This document shows positions 49,277 through 58,881 of a DNA stretch of 64,000 bases, in pieces (within the stretch, counting starts at the first letter, position 1; every line of letters begins with the position of its first letter). The stretch is from Acidimicrobiales bacterium. Its GTDB lineage: Bacteria; Actinomycetota; Acidimicrobiia; Acidimicrobiales; SHLQ01. The position numbers and the translations under genes are program-made. The notes below the pieces were generated by a model that worked only from the letters and a program-made list of their open reading frames with translations, did no database searches and had not been told where the DNA came from. The stretch covers positions 1-64,000 of the forward strand of contig JAHDEJ010000019.1 in assembly GCA_020628865.1 (NCBI GenBank), read 5' to 3'.

Positions 49277-51010
49277 ATGATCGATCGGCGTGGTTGGGCA
49301 AGCATCGGGCGGGCGGGACGCTCCACGTTCGCCGCGCTCGGAGTACTCCTCGTTGTGGTCGCCGCTACGCCTGTACTCGCCGGCGCCTTCCAGGTCACCG
49401 ACGAGCCGGTCGAATTCGAACACGCCATCGACGCGCACGAGGTGCTGGACACTGGCACGCCAGTCTGGTCCGTGCTGGACGGAGGCGATCGCCTTTGGAT
49501 CGGTGGCCAGTTCGAGTTCGTCGGTGAGGTTCGGCAACGGAACATCGCCGCTCTCGATGCGACGACGGGTGCGCTGGACACGAGTTGGGATCCGGATGTG
49601 ACCGGTCGGGTGGAGGCGTTGGCGCTCTCGCCCAACGGTGAGTGGCTGTACATCGGCGGCCGGTTCGCCACGGTCGATGGGCACCCGATCCAACGACTGG
49701 CTCGGATCAGCACGGTGACCGGGGAGGTCGACACGTCGTTCGCTCCGCAGCCGGACGCCGTGGTGCGGTCCATCGCCACCGACGGCACGTCGCTGTGGAT
49801 CGCAGGCTCGTTCACGACGATGGCCGGTAGCCCGCAGGCGCACCTGGCGAAAGTCGACGCCGCCACCGGAGTCCTCGACCCTGCGTGGCGACCCGTCGTC
49901 GATGCAAAGGCGTTCGACCTGGAGCTCCATGCCGGCACCCTCTATGCAGCGGGCAGCTTCAGGGACATCGACGGTGTCACGGTCGGCCGCGTCGCCCGCT
50001 TGGACCCGACCACCGCAGCGGTGGACACCACGTGGCTGCCAGACGCGCTCCACAAGGTGTACGACCTGGCGCTTCATCCGGATGGTTCAGCGATCTACCT
50101 CGCCGGCGCCGGGCCGCTGAGCCGCGAAGGCAACTCCCTTCGTGCCTTCGACACCACCACGGGTGCGCTGCTGTGGCGACGCGTCAACGCTGGCGACTGG
50201 CAGGCGGTCGTGGCCACCGAAGACCTCGTCTACGGAGGGTCGCACGGCAACTACGTGTTCGCCGACAACAACGGCCCCTTCATGGAATCGCCCGACAACC
50301 CCAATGCCATCGAGCGACACAAGCTGGCAGCCTTCGACCCGAGCACGGGCGCACTCGCTGACTGGTCGCCGCATGCCAACAGCCTCGTCGGCGTGTGGGC
50401 ACTCGATGTCGGCCCCTCCGGACTGTTGGTCGGCGGTGACTTCACGCGAATCAACTTCAAGCCCCAACCGCATGTCGCCCTCTTCCCGGTGGACGACGAT
50501 CCTCCGCCGCCGCCACCTCCTCCGCCCCCTCCCCCGGAGCCTGAAGCGCAGACGTGTTCCGCCATCGTCTCGCCAGAAGGTGTGGTCACCTTGGGGTGGA
50601 CGGCGATCGCCGGCGAGGACCGATACATCGTCCGACACAACGACTCCTGGCTCGCAACGCTTGGGGACGTCCTCCAATTCGAGCACGCCCCCGATCCGGG
50701 CACGCACCAGTACGTGGTTCGTAGCGAGCAGGGCCTGACACAGATCACGACGGCGTGCACGCCAGCGATCACCATCGAGCCGCCTCCGCCCGTCGGGCAA
50801 CAGTGTGTTCGTTCGGTCGCCCCCGGAGGCGTGACGACGCTGACCTGGACGGCCATCGATGGCGAGGACCGTTACGTCGTCCGGCGCAACGGTTCGTGGA
50901 TCGCGACGACCTCGGCGCTCTCGTTCCCGGCCGGGGCGGCCGCGGCCGACGACACGTTCCTGATTCGATCCTCGAAAGCCGGCGTCACCACCAACACCGA
51001 GTGCGGCTGA
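49277..51010 (+). CDS. Secreted delta-60-repeat beta-propeller protein
   Basis: A 577-residue exported protein. The signal peptide (STFAALGVLLVVVAATPVLAG) ends near residue 40. About five repeats with the core W/Y-I-G-G-x-F-x-x-x-x-G (LWIGGQF, LYIGGRF, LWIAGSF, LYAAGSF, LLVGGDF) follow, the delta-60 type of propeller blade. A run of twelve prolines at about 410 then leads into two copies of a Cys-start, fibronectin-like domain (TLGWTAIAGEDRYIVRHNDSW and TLTWTAIDGEDRYVVRRNGSW). No anchor is seen. ATG 49277 is preferred to a TTG three codons upstream. It probably acts outside the cell; function unknown. Confidence 0.82.
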   Translation: MIDRRGWASIGRAGRSTFAALGVLLVVVAATPVLAGAFQVTDEPVEFEHAIDAHEVLDTGTPVWSVLDGGDRLWIGGQFEFVGEVRQRNIAALDATTGALDTSWDPDVTGRVEALALSPNGEWLYIGGRFATVDGHPIQRLARISTVTGEVDTSFAPQPDAVVRSIATDGTSLWIAGSFTTMAGSPQAHLAKVDAATGVLDPAWRPVVDAKAFDLELHAGTLYAAGSFRDIDGVTVGRVARLDPTTAAVDTTWLPDALHKVYDLALHPDGSAIYLAGAGPLSREGNSLRAFDTTTGALLWRRVNAGDWQAVVATEDLVYGGSHGNYVFADNNGPFMESPDNPNAIERHKLAAFDPSTGALADWSPHANSLVGVWALDVGPSGLLVGGDFTRINFKPQPHVALFPVDDDPPPPPPPPPPPPEPEAQTCSAIVSPEGVVTLGWTAIAGEDRYIVRHNDSWLATLGDVLQFEHAPDPGTHQYVVRSEQGLTQITTACTPAITIEPPPPVGQQCVRSVAPGGVTTLTWTAIDGEDRYVVRRNGSWIATTSALSFPAGAAAADDTFLIRSSKAGVTTNTECG

Positions 51011-51020
51011 GCAAGCAGTT

Positions 51021-52910
51021 CTAGGCAGCGTCGGCGACGGTCTCGACCAGGGCGCCGTCAGACACATCGGCGACGACGCCGGATCGGCAGAGATCGATCA
51101 TCGACTGACGAGCCACGTCGTTGTCCGTGCGATCGAAGTGCGCCAGTTCGTGCGGTTCGAGAACGGGGACCGAGACGTGCGAGATGAGCGGGTGTGCCCG
51201 ACGGGTGTCGAGTTCTCCTTCGCTCACGAGCGCTTCGTGCATCTTTTCCCCGGGACGGAGCCCGGTGAAGACGATCTCGATGTCTTTGCCAGACGCTTCG
51301 ACGAGGCGTTCGGCCACTTCGAGGATCCGGACGGGTTCGCCCATGTCGAGGACCAGGGCCTCTCCCTTGTCGCCGACAGCGGCGGCTTGGATGACGAGCT
51401 GGCAGGCTTCGACCGGTGTCATGAAGAAGCGCGTGACCTCAGGATGCGTGACCGTGATCGGACCGCCGGATTCGATCTGCCCGCGGAAGGTCCGCAGCAT
51501 CGACCCACGGGAGCCGAGAACATTGCCGAATCGGACGCTGACCCAGTCACCGTCGTGCTGTTCCGCGTGCCATGAGGTGAGTTGTTCAGCGATGCGCTTG
51601 GTGTAGCCAAGGACGCTCGTGGGGTCTGCCGCCTTGTCGGTGGAGACGTTGACGAAGTGGCTGACGCCTACCCCGGCGGCGGCCTGGAGCACGTTGTACG
51701 AGCCCTCGACGTTCGTCTTCCATCCCTCCTCGGGATACATCTCGAGCAGCGGCAGGTGCTTGAGCGCAGCGGCGTGGAACACCACGTGCGGCTGGTGCTC
51801 GGCGAACACCTCGTGCATGCGTTCGGCGTCGCGAATGTTGGCGACGACGAGGTTGCGGGAGTCGAGCAGCGCATGGCCCTCGACCGACAGCTGCACACCG
51901 TGGAGCGCCGATTCGTCGCGGTCCAACATGATGAGCGTCTCGGGGAAGAAGCGGCTGATCTGTCGGCAGAGTTCCGAACCGATGGAACCGCCGGCGCCGG
52001 TGACGAGGACGCGCTTGCCGGTGAGATACCCGGCGATGGCATCGAGATCGGTCTGGATTGCCCGGCGGCCGAGCAGGTCGGCCTCGCTGACCTCCCGAAT
52101 GTCTCCGAGGCCGACGCGACCGTCGACGAGTTCCTGGGTCGGCGGAAGAATGCGAACGTCGAGCCCGGCCCGGCGGGCCTGCTCGCTGACCACCCGGATC
52201 ACGGAGGCTCCGGCACTGGGGATGGCGACGAGGAGGATCTTGGAGCCGGTCTGGCGGGCAACCTGGGTCAGGTCGGCGCGGGTGCCGAGAACCGGCACGC
52301 CCTGAATGCGCAGGTTCGCCTTGCTGCGGTCGTCATCGATGAGGGCGACCGGTTCGTAGGTGCTTTCCGGGGTGGTGAGCATCGCCCGGATGAGCTGGGC
52401 GCCACCGGCGCCTGCGCCGAAGACGATGACCGGCGTCATGTCGCTGCGGGAGGGACGGCTCTTCCGCTCGGTATGGACGCGGCGGGCCGAGCGAGCACCG
52501 AAGCTGAGATTGAGTGCGGCGAACGGCGCAAGGAGGCTGATGCTGAGCAGCGTTCCGGAGAGTTCTGCGCCGAGCCGGATGGCAGCGAGGATGGCGGTCA
52601 CGAAGATGGTGGTGGCCGCCATGGCGATGGCTTCGTCGAACGACGCCAGACGCCAACGACGGTGATGGAACCCGAAGACGGAGCCGACGAGCAGATGCAC
52701 CATGGCACCGAGCACGCCCATGGCGAGGGAATGCCCAGCACCCGCGCCAAGGGCGATTGCTGCCGCTGCCAGGCAAACGAAAATTGCGCCAAGATCCACC
52801 AACAGACGAAGGCTGAGAAAGGCGGCGGTGGTGGTCGATCCCGGGGCCCGAAGGCCCCGGGTCGACGACGCGCGCCTACTCCGCTCGCGATCTGCGTTCT
52901 CGATTCTCAT
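51021..52910 (-). CDS. CapD/FlaA1-family NDP-sugar epimerase/4,6-dehydratase
   Basis: A 629-residue membrane protein. Four to five helices in residues about 30-145, then a CoA/NAD-like Rossmann segment TPVIVFGAGAGGAQLIRAML (about 158), then the catalytic dehydratase domain from about 300 with VLVTGAGGSIGSELCRQI, VFHAAALKHLPLLEMYPEEGWKTNV and VNVSTDKAADPTSVLGYTKRIAE. The family dehydrates or epimerises UDP-GlcNAc-type substrates to start rare sugar synthesis such as bacillosamine or fucosamine. A GGGGAGAG lies ten bases before ATG 52910. It ends ten bases after the convergent surface-protein gene. Confidence 0.9.
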   Translation of the reverse strand: MRIENADRERSRRASSTRGLRAPGSTTTAAFLSLRLLVDLGAIFVCLAAAAIALGAGAGHSLAMGVLGAMVHLLVGSVFGFHHRRWRLASFDEAIAMAATTIFVTAILAAIRLGAELSGTLLSISLLAPFAALNLSFGARSARRVHTERKSRPSRSDMTPVIVFGAGAGGAQLIRAMLTTPESTYEPVALIDDDRSKANLRIQGVPVLGTRADLTQVARQTGSKILLVAIPSAGASVIRVVSEQARRAGLDVRILPPTQELVDGRVGLGDIREVSEADLLGRRAIQTDLDAIAGYLTGKRVLVTGAGGSIGSELCRQISRFFPETLIMLDRDESALHGVQLSVEGHALLDSRNLVVANIRDAERMHEVFAEHQPHVVFHAAALKHLPLLEMYPEEGWKTNVEGSYNVLQAAAGVGVSHFVNVSTDKAADPTSVLGYTKRIAEQLTSWHAEQHDGDWVSVRFGNVLGSRGSMLRTFRGQIESGGPITVTHPEVTRFFMTPVEACQLVIQAAAVGDKGEALVLDMGEPVRILEVAERLVEASGKDIEIVFTGLRPGEKMHEALVSEGELDTRRAHPLISHVSVPVLEPHELAHFDRTDNDVARQSMIDLCRSGVVADVSDGALVETVADAA

Positions 52911-53062
52911 GAACGTGCTCTCTCCCCAAGTGAGACCAACCAGAAGGCCTGTCGGTTGTGGGTCGTTCGATGTGAGCGAAAGGCGGGCAATTCGGCCCAT
53001 TGGTCCTCAGCCGGTCTGTCTCATCTCGGGCTGGGACCAGTCGATACGGGACGGGAACGATC
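52911..53062. promoter_or_regulatory. Divergent promoter region of the dehydratase and DUF4012 genes
   Basis: A 152-base gap between two divergent genes. It must hold their promoters. The plus-strand side has GGGAACGATC close before ATG 53063 as a weak ribosome binding site. No terminator or palindrome stood out. Confidence 0.3.
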
Positions 53063-55423
53063 ATGCAGACACTGCGAGAAGCCCCGCCCCGCCGCCGAGT
53101 CGGCGTTCGCCGTTCCACGGCGACGGCGCCGCGTGTCGACCATCGGGCGGAGATCGTCGTCGTGGTTGCGGCGATCCTTGGAGCGTTGCTGACGTCGTCG
53201 GCGCCCACGGGCACGTGGCTGTTCGATCTGTTGCAGCGGGGCGCGTGCATCGCCCTTCTTGCCGCGACGGCGACCCGAGCTCGTCGCTGGACGCTGTTGG
53301 CGCCGAGCAGCTTCGGCGCAGTGTTCGCCGCGCCATTGCTGGCACAGCTGGCCGCCGTCGCAGCGCTGGGCCTGGCCACATGGAACGTGGTGCAGGATCG
53401 CCGGCGACGAGTCGTGGCGGCATCAATCATGGGGCTCAGTGCGCCCGCGCTCTTCCTCCAGGGTGCGGATCCGGTGCACCGGCTGCTGTCGACTCATTCC
53501 GGTGATCCGGTCGGTACCAGCCTCCTCCTTGGCGGCTTGGCTGTAGCGCCAATGCTCTGGTCGGCGTGGTCTCGACTCCGCCGCCGGGATCGAGCACAGG
53601 TTCGAAAGATCGCCGGCCGTGTGGGGCTTGCGATGGTCGCCGCAGTTGCCCTCGTCGTGGTGGCTGCGGTGGTCGCGGCGGCACCCGCCCGGGATGCAAT
53701 GGGTTCAAGCCGGGCTGCCGTGGCTGCCGCCGCCGACGGCGATGTCGAACTCGCCCGCCTCGAGTTGACCGAGGCGGCCGACGGCTGGCGCTCCGCCCAT
53801 CGCCGACTCAACGGGCCGTGGCTGCTTCCCGCTCGTGCGATCCCGATCGTCGGCCAACACGTCACGGCCGCAGGCACCGGCGTTCGTCATGCGGCCGAGA
53901 TCAGCGCCGCTGCGGTGCAGGTGGCCGATGGTGCCGACACCGAGACCCTGGTCGTGGACGGCCGGGTGGACACCGAGATGCTGGGTGCGTTGGTCCCGAC
54001 GACGGCGCAGTTGGCAACGGCGGTCGACCACGCCCACGACGCCTTCTCGGCCGTGACCTCCCCGTGGCTCATCGCTCCGTTTGGCTCGGCCCTCGATGCG
54101 GCGACCGTCGAGTTGGCCACTGCCGCCGACGCAACGGCTGCAGTCGCTGCGGCGGCGGATTCAGGGCACGACCTCTTGGCCACGCCGACCGGTTCGACGA
54201 TTGTCGTGATGTTCAGCACTCCGGCGGAGGCCCGCGGCGCCGGCGGGTTCGTCGGCAACTGGGCGGAGTTCCGGGCGGTCGACGGCCGGGTCGAACTCGT
54301 GGAGCAGTACCGGTCGAAGCAGCTCAACGATGCGCTCATCGAGTCGGGTGCGCAGATCCGGGGCAACGAACCCTTCGTGGATCGGTATGGCCGCTTCGAG
54401 GTCGAGCACCACGTGCAGGACGTGACCCTCTCCCCCGACTTCCCATCGGTCGCCGCAGTCACCGCCGACTTGTACGAACAGGCGACCGGCGAGTCGGTCG
54501 ACGCCGTGATGATGATCGACCCGTTCGTTCTCGAGGCGATGTTGGCCTTTTCCGGCCCGGTGGATGTGGGCGGACTCACCCTCAGCGGTTCGAACGCGTC
54601 CAACGAGCTCTTGCGAGGACAGTACGAACGATTCGCCGAAGAGGACGACGAGCGGACCTCGCTGCTGAACGACCTTGCAGCGGTGGTCGTGGAACGCTTG
54701 CTGGCCGAGCCGCCCGACCTCCTCTCGTTCGCTCAGGAGATGGCACCGTTGGCACAGCAGAATCGTGTTGCCATGTGGTTCGCGTCGGACGGTGACGGCG
54801 AACGTGCCTCGGCGCTGGGCCTCTCCGGAGCGTTCCCGACCGACGGCGACGACGTGTTGGCGGTGGTGCACCAGAACGCTGCGCAGAACAAGATCGACTC
54901 GTTCCTTCGCCGGTCCGTCGACGTGACGACCACACTCGACACCGACCTCGGGACGGTGCGCCACGACGTGCAGGTGGAGCTCGAGAATCTGGCGCCCGCG
55001 GACGGTCTCCCGCCGGCGATCATCGGTTCGAACGATCAAGGTCTTCCGCTCGGCACGAACCGGATGCTGCTCTCGATCTATTCGCCGTTCCCGATCTCGG
55101 GCGCCCGCCTCGACGGACAGCCGGCTGCGGTGGAGACGCAGCAGGAATTCGGCCGCCTGGTGCACACGCTGCTCATCGACCTCCCGGCGAACTCGTCATC
55201 GACGCTGAACTTCGAACTCGTCGGATTGGCCGTACTGCGAGACGGCTACGACGTGCACATGCCGATCCAACCGCTGGTTTCGACCGATGAGATCGGCTGG
55301 ACGGTCCACGCCAACGGTGCGATCGAGGAGATGCCGACGGGCTGGAACGCTGGAGCCGACGGCGCTGCAGTGTTGGAGGCGACGGTCGACGCATCCACCC
55401 GGTTCCGGTTCGACGTGGGTTGA
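53063..55423 (+). CDS. DUF4012 domain membrane protein
   Basis: A 786-residue protein. The first 200 residues hold about five membrane helices (AEIVVVVAAILGALLTSS to MVAAVALVVVAAVVAAAPA). A large outside region with DUF4012 covers about residues 370-480 (TIVVMFSTPAEARGAGGFVGNWAEFRAV), followed by a long beta-rich extension to residue 786. DUF4012 proteins are common in actinobacterial surface-polysaccharide loci and resemble LytR-type proteins in their surroundings, but no activity is established. Position between the dehydratase and the LPFTG protein fits an envelope role. Confidence 0.82.
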   Translation: MQTLREAPPRRRVGVRRSTATAPRVDHRAEIVVVVAAILGALLTSSAPTGTWLFDLLQRGACIALLAATATRARRWTLLAPSSFGAVFAAPLLAQLAAVAALGLATWNVVQDRRRRVVAASIMGLSAPALFLQGADPVHRLLSTHSGDPVGTSLLLGGLAVAPMLWSAWSRLRRRDRAQVRKIAGRVGLAMVAAVALVVVAAVVAAAPARDAMGSSRAAVAAAADGDVELARLELTEAADGWRSAHRRLNGPWLLPARAIPIVGQHVTAAGTGVRHAAEISAAAVQVADGADTETLVVDGRVDTEMLGALVPTTAQLATAVDHAHDAFSAVTSPWLIAPFGSALDAATVELATAADATAAVAAAADSGHDLLATPTGSTIVVMFSTPAEARGAGGFVGNWAEFRAVDGRVELVEQYRSKQLNDALIESGAQIRGNEPFVDRYGRFEVEHHVQDVTLSPDFPSVAAVTADLYEQATGESVDAVMMIDPFVLEAMLAFSGPVDVGGLTLSGSNASNELLRGQYERFAEEDDERTSLLNDLAAVVVERLLAEPPDLLSFAQEMAPLAQQNRVAMWFASDGDGERASALGLSGAFPTDGDDVLAVVHQNAAQNKIDSFLRRSVDVTTTLDTDLGTVRHDVQVELENLAPADGLPPAIIGSNDQGLPLGTNRMLLSIYSPFPISGARLDGQPAAVETQQEFGRLVHTLLIDLPANSSSTLNFELVGLAVLRDGYDVHMPIQPLVSTDEIGWTVHANGAIEEMPTGWNAGADGAAVLEATVDASTRFRFDVG

Positions 55424-55493
55424 TGTTCCCGGCAGAGCCGAATGGCCCAGTCCTGGCACTCATCTGCCGAGGCGCCAATCCGATTGGTCTGAT

Positions 55494-56099
55494 GTGAGTG
55501 TGTTCCGCCGTTTTCTCGCCGCGTTCAGCGTTGTCCTGTTCTTCGGGACATCCGCCGCTTCGCCGGCGATGGCCCAGTACGGCGGCGTGTCCGGGCTGTT
55601 CGTGATCACCTCGCCGGACGAGCCGGGCGTGGCTGACTTCAACGGTCTTGGCTGCTCCGGCGGCGACGAGGTCGTCCTCTACCTCCCCGGCATTCCGCCG
55701 ACGGCCAACGACCCAGCTGCGGCTACGTCCGTGCCCGGCCGTGTCATTGCCGTCACCACGGCGCTCCGCAGCGCCGATGCGCTCGTCGACGGGACCTTCT
55801 CCTTTCGAGACGTCGAACTGCCGACCGATCTCGAACCGGGCTTCTATGCCTTCCATGCCCGCTGCGGCACCCTCGATCTCCTGGTCGTGCTCGAGGTGAC
55901 CGCAGGAGGCGGTGTGGTCGTCACACCGCAGGATGAAGTCGACGAGATTCGGGACCAGATCGTGAATCCTCCGGCGACACTTCCGTTCACCGGTCGGGAA
56001 TCCAGCCGGCTCGTGTCGCTCGCTGCGGCGCTGGTCGTCGCCGGTGCCGGATTCGTCGTGGTTGCGCGTCAGCGCACCGAAGACGAAGCCTCCGTCTGA
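55494..56099 (+). CDS. LPXTG-anchored surface protein
   Basis: A 201-residue secreted protein. The signal peptide (FRRFLAAFSVVLFFGTSAASPAMA) ends near residue 27. A beta-rich middle with two cysteines and a small domain of about 100 residues follows. The C-terminal sorting signal is complete: ATLPFTG at 160-166, then a hydrophobic helix (LVSLAAALVVAGAGFVVV) and a basic tail ARQR. Sortase would cut between threonine and glycine and link it to the cell wall. No sortase is in this window. Start GTG 55494. The gap before it shows no gene; downstream lies the sugar dehydrogenase. Confidence 0.85.
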   Translation: MSVFRRFLAAFSVVLFFGTSAASPAMAQYGGVSGLFVITSPDEPGVADFNGLGCSGGDEVVLYLPGIPPTANDPAAATSVPGRVIAVTTALRSADALVDGTFSFRDVELPTDLEPGFYAFHARCGTLDLLVVLEVTAGGGVVVTPQDEVDEIRDQIVNPPATLPFTGRESSRLVSLAAALVVAGAGFVVVARQRTEDEASV

Positions 56100-56175
56100 G
56101 CCTCAGGGTCCAGCGGCAAGAGGGATTTCTGGGTCGCACGGCTCATCGCCGGGCCGCGTCATCCGATTGACACGC

Positions 56176-57447
56176 ATGCGCAATCCCGCCGACACACTCG
56201 TTGCCATCCTCGGCCAGGGCTATGTGGGCCTGCCGCTCGCCATGCGTGCGGTCGAGATGGACTTTCCTGTCATCGGTTTCGATGTCGATGCTTCCAAGGT
56301 CGCTGGCCTTCGCAACGGAAGTTCCTACGTCGAAGACGTGAGCGACGAAGCGATCAGGGAGGCGATCGAGACGGGCCGGTATCACCCGACCACGTCTGGA
56401 GCCGACCTCGCGGACTTCGACATTGCGGTGATCTCGGTGCCCACGCCGCTACGGGATGGAAAGCCCGACTTGTCCTACATCGAGAACGCCGTGGACGAAC
56501 TGTGCCCACACCTTCGCCCGAATGCCACGGTCATCCTTGAATCGACGACCTACCCGGGTACCACCGACGAGCTGGTCGCCGGCCGAATCGAGGAGCAAAC
56601 CGGCCTCGTCGCCGAGGTGGACTTCCACCTCGGCTATTCGCCGGAACGAATCGATCCCGGAAATCCGATCTGGAATCTGGTGAACACGCCAAAGGTGGTT
56701 GCCGGCGTCGGTCCGGAGTCATTGCGGGCCGTCCAGTGGTTCTACGACCAGTGTGTCGACAAGACCGTTCCTGTGCGGAGCACGCGCGAAGCGGAAATGA
56801 CGAAGTTGCTGGAGAACACCTTCCGTCACGTGAACATCGCATTGGTCAACGAACTCGCGATGTTCGCTCACGATCTTGGGGTGGACATCTGGGAAGTGAT
56901 CGACGCTGCGGCAACAAAGCCGTTCGGCTTCATGAAGTTCACCCCGGGCCCAGGCGTCGGCGGACATTGCCTACCCGTCGATCCGTCGTATCTGTCGTGG
57001 GCCGTCGAAGAGCGGCTCGGGAAGACCTTCCGATTCGTCGAACTTGCGAATGACGTCAACAACCACATGCCCGACTACGTCGTCCGTCGGCTGCAGGCGG
57101 GTCTGAGCGCCCGGCAGAACCTCGAAGGTGCCGATGTCGTGTTGGTTGGGATGGCGTACAAGCCCAACACCGGTGATGCGCGCGAGTCGCCGTCCGCCGA
57201 CGTCGCTCGGCGCCTCATCGATCTCGGGGCGAACGTGCGCGTTGCGGACTCCTGGGTGGATCACGACCGCCTTCCAGCTGGAACGGTCGAGGTCGATCTG
57301 ACCGAAGACGAGTTGTCGTCCGCCGAGGCGGTCGTCGTACTCGTCGACCACGACGATGTGGACCTCGACTTGATCGCAGAACACGCGTCGTACGTCCTCG
57401 ACTGCCGCTCCGTGGTCCACGGCGAAGGTCACATCGACACCCTGTAG
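56176..57447 (+). CDS. UDP-sugar 6-dehydrogenase (UDP-ManNAcA/GlcNAcA type)
   Basis: A 423-residue enzyme that oxidises the C6 alcohol of a UDP-sugar to a carboxylate with two NAD+. N-terminal NAD domain with ILGQGYVGLPLAMRAVE and VISVPTPLRDGKPDLS. The catalytic cysteine lies in GVGGHCLPVDPSYLSW (about 264). C-terminal domain with VLVGMAYKPNTGDARESPSADVARRL. The set of motifs matches UDP-N-acetyl-mannosamine or UDP-GlcNAc dehydrogenases rather than UDP-glucose dehydrogenase, though the call between them is inferred. It would supply an acidic sugar to the polysaccharide. Confidence 0.9.
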   Translation: MRNPADTLVAILGQGYVGLPLAMRAVEMDFPVIGFDVDASKVAGLRNGSSYVEDVSDEAIREAIETGRYHPTTSGADLADFDIAVISVPTPLRDGKPDLSYIENAVDELCPHLRPNATVILESTTYPGTTDELVAGRIEEQTGLVAEVDFHLGYSPERIDPGNPIWNLVNTPKVVAGVGPESLRAVQWFYDQCVDKTVPVRSTREAEMTKLLENTFRHVNIALVNELAMFAHDLGVDIWEVIDAAATKPFGFMKFTPGPGVGGHCLPVDPSYLSWAVEERLGKTFRFVELANDVNNHMPDYVVRRLQAGLSARQNLEGADVVLVGMAYKPNTGDARESPSADVARRLIDLGANVRVADSWVDHDRLPAGTVEVDLTEDELSSAEAVVVLVDHDDVDLDLIAEHASYVLDCRSVVHGEGHIDTL

Positions 57448-57454
57448 AAGCCGT

Positions 57455-57472
57455 GACGGGCTGAGGCCCGTC
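57455..57472. terminator. Hairpin after the sugar dehydrogenase
   Basis: GACGGGC, a 4-base loop TGAG, then GCCCGTC: a 7-base-pair stem starting 8 bases after the stop. There is no U-run, so termination is only suggested by position. Confidence 0.4.
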
Positions 57473-57486
57473 GCTACGGTGGTCGC

Positions 57487-58374
57487 ATGGACATCGCGAT
57501 CACCGGTTCGTCCGGCCTCATCGGAACAGCACTGACCTCGGCGCTGCGTGCGCGCGGCGACCGCGTGATTCGAGTGGTTCGGCGCGCCCCTGGCACCGAC
57601 GAGGTGCAATGGGACATCGACGCTGGAACCATCGACGCAGCCGGACTCGAGGGCATCGACGGCGTGGTCCACCTCGCAGGCGAAGGCATCGGCGAGAAGA
57701 AATGGACCCCGGAGCAGAAGCGCAAGGTCAAGGAGAGCCGCACGAAAGGCACCGCACTCCTCAGCGAGGCGCTCGCCGGCTTGGACAAGAAGCCCGAGGC
57801 GTTCATCAGCGGGTCAGCGATCGGCTACTACGGAAACCGCGGCGATGAAGTCCTGATCGAGTCGTCGATGCCGGGCAACGATTTCCTCTCCGAAGTGGTC
57901 ACCGCCTGGGAAGACGCAGCCGACCCCGCTCGGGAGGCCGGCATCCGCGTGGCCCACATCCGGACCGGAATCGTGTTGAGCACCGAGGGCGGTGCGCTGA
58001 AGGAGCAGCTGCCGTTTTTCAAGCTGGGCATCGGTGGCCGATTCGGCGATGGCAGCCAGTACTGGAGCTGGGTGTCGATCACCGACCAGGTCAACGCGAT
58101 CCTGCACATCCTCGATACCGACATCTCGGGCCCGGTCAACGTGACCGCGCCGAACCCCACGACGAACGCCGAGTTCACCACCACGCTCGGCAAGGCGTTG
58201 AGCCGCCCAACGCTCTTTCCCACCCCCCGCTTCGCCGTCAACCTACGATTGGGAGCGGAGTTGGCGGAAGCGCTGCTCTTCACCAGTGCGCGGGTGCTGC
58301 CGGACGTGTTGCAGAAGTCCGGCTTCACGTTCACGCATGAGACTCTCGGCGAAGCGTTGGAGGACATCTTGTGA
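57487..58374 (+). CDS. TIGR01777 family NAD(P)-binding epimerase
   Basis: A 295-residue extended short-chain-dehydrogenase-like protein of the TIGR01777/DUF1731 group (YfcH in E. coli). It has ITGSSGLIGTALTSAL at the start, GVVHLAGEGIGEKKW, VKESRTKGTALLSEALA, ISGSAIGYYGNRGDE and the C-terminal helical part LFPTPRFAVNLRLGAELAEALLFTSARV typical of DUF1731. The catalytic function is unknown, but the family is conserved widely. Its stop overlaps the SRPBCC gene as GTGA. Confidence 0.9.
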   Translation: MDIAITGSSGLIGTALTSALRARGDRVIRVVRRAPGTDEVQWDIDAGTIDAAGLEGIDGVVHLAGEGIGEKKWTPEQKRKVKESRTKGTALLSEALAGLDKKPEAFISGSAIGYYGNRGDEVLIESSMPGNDFLSEVVTAWEDAADPAREAGIRVAHIRTGIVLSTEGGALKEQLPFFKLGIGGRFGDGSQYWSWVSITDQVNAILHILDTDISGPVNVTAPNPTTNAEFTTTLGKALSRPTLFPTPRFAVNLRLGAELAEALLFTSARVLPDVLQKSGFTFTHETLGEALEDIL

Positions 58375-58844
58375 CCACACCGATGGACGTGCCTGCGGGC
58401 GGAGTCGACATGGAGGCGCGCCGAACGAGTTCCTCGCGCCTGATCAAGGCGTCTCCGCAGGAGATTTTCGACATTCTCGCCGACCCGTCCAACCACGTGT
58501 TGATCGATGGATCCGGCACGGTGTCGGCCAGCAAGGGCGACCCGGAACGGCTGGAGCCCGGGGCTCGGTTCGGCATGGGCATGCGGCTCAAGGTGATTCC
58601 GTACCGGATTCAGAACACGATCGTGGAGTTCGAGGAACCGAACCTGATCGCCTGGCGGCACATGGGGCATCACCGGTGGCGGTACGAACTCGAAGAAGTC
58701 GAGGGCGGCACGATGGTGACCGAGACGTTCGACTGGTCCACCTCGAAGGCGCCCGTGGTGCTCGAGAAGGCCGGGTATCCGGCCGCCCATCTGCAGAACA
58801 TCCGTCGGACGCTGGACAAGCTGGCGGAGCTGGCCGAGGGCTGA
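58371..58844 (+). CDS. SRPBCC family protein
   Basis: A 157-residue helix-grip (START/SRPBCC) protein. SSRLIKASPQEIFDILADPSNHVLIDGSG, MGMRLKVIPYRIQNTIVEFEEPNLIAWRHMGHHRWRYELEEVEGGTMVTETFDW and a final long helix are the family's pattern, a deep pocket for a hydrophobic ligand. GTG start overlaps the preceding gene's stop. Ligand unknown. Confidence 0.88.
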   Translation: MTTPMDVPAGGVDMEARRTSSSRLIKASPQEIFDILADPSNHVLIDGSGTVSASKGDPERLEPGARFGMGMRLKVIPYRIQNTIVEFEEPNLIAWRHMGHHRWRYELEEVEGGTMVTETFDWSTSKAPVVLEKAGYPAAHLQNIRRTLDKLAELAEG

Positions 58845-58881
58845 TCGGAATAGACGATCGCCGGGCACGGTTTCGTCCGAC

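Noticed and set aside
50507-50542. CCG/CCT run as a possible phase-variable repeat
   Set aside because: It encodes a proline hinge with mixed codons; triplet changes would not shift the frame, so phase variation is unlikely.
51582-53192. Plus-strand open frame of over 500 codons opposite the CapD/FlaA1-type gene
   Set aside because: Antisense to a complete, motif-rich gene; no start signal or domain; composition is typical of GC-rich shadow frames.
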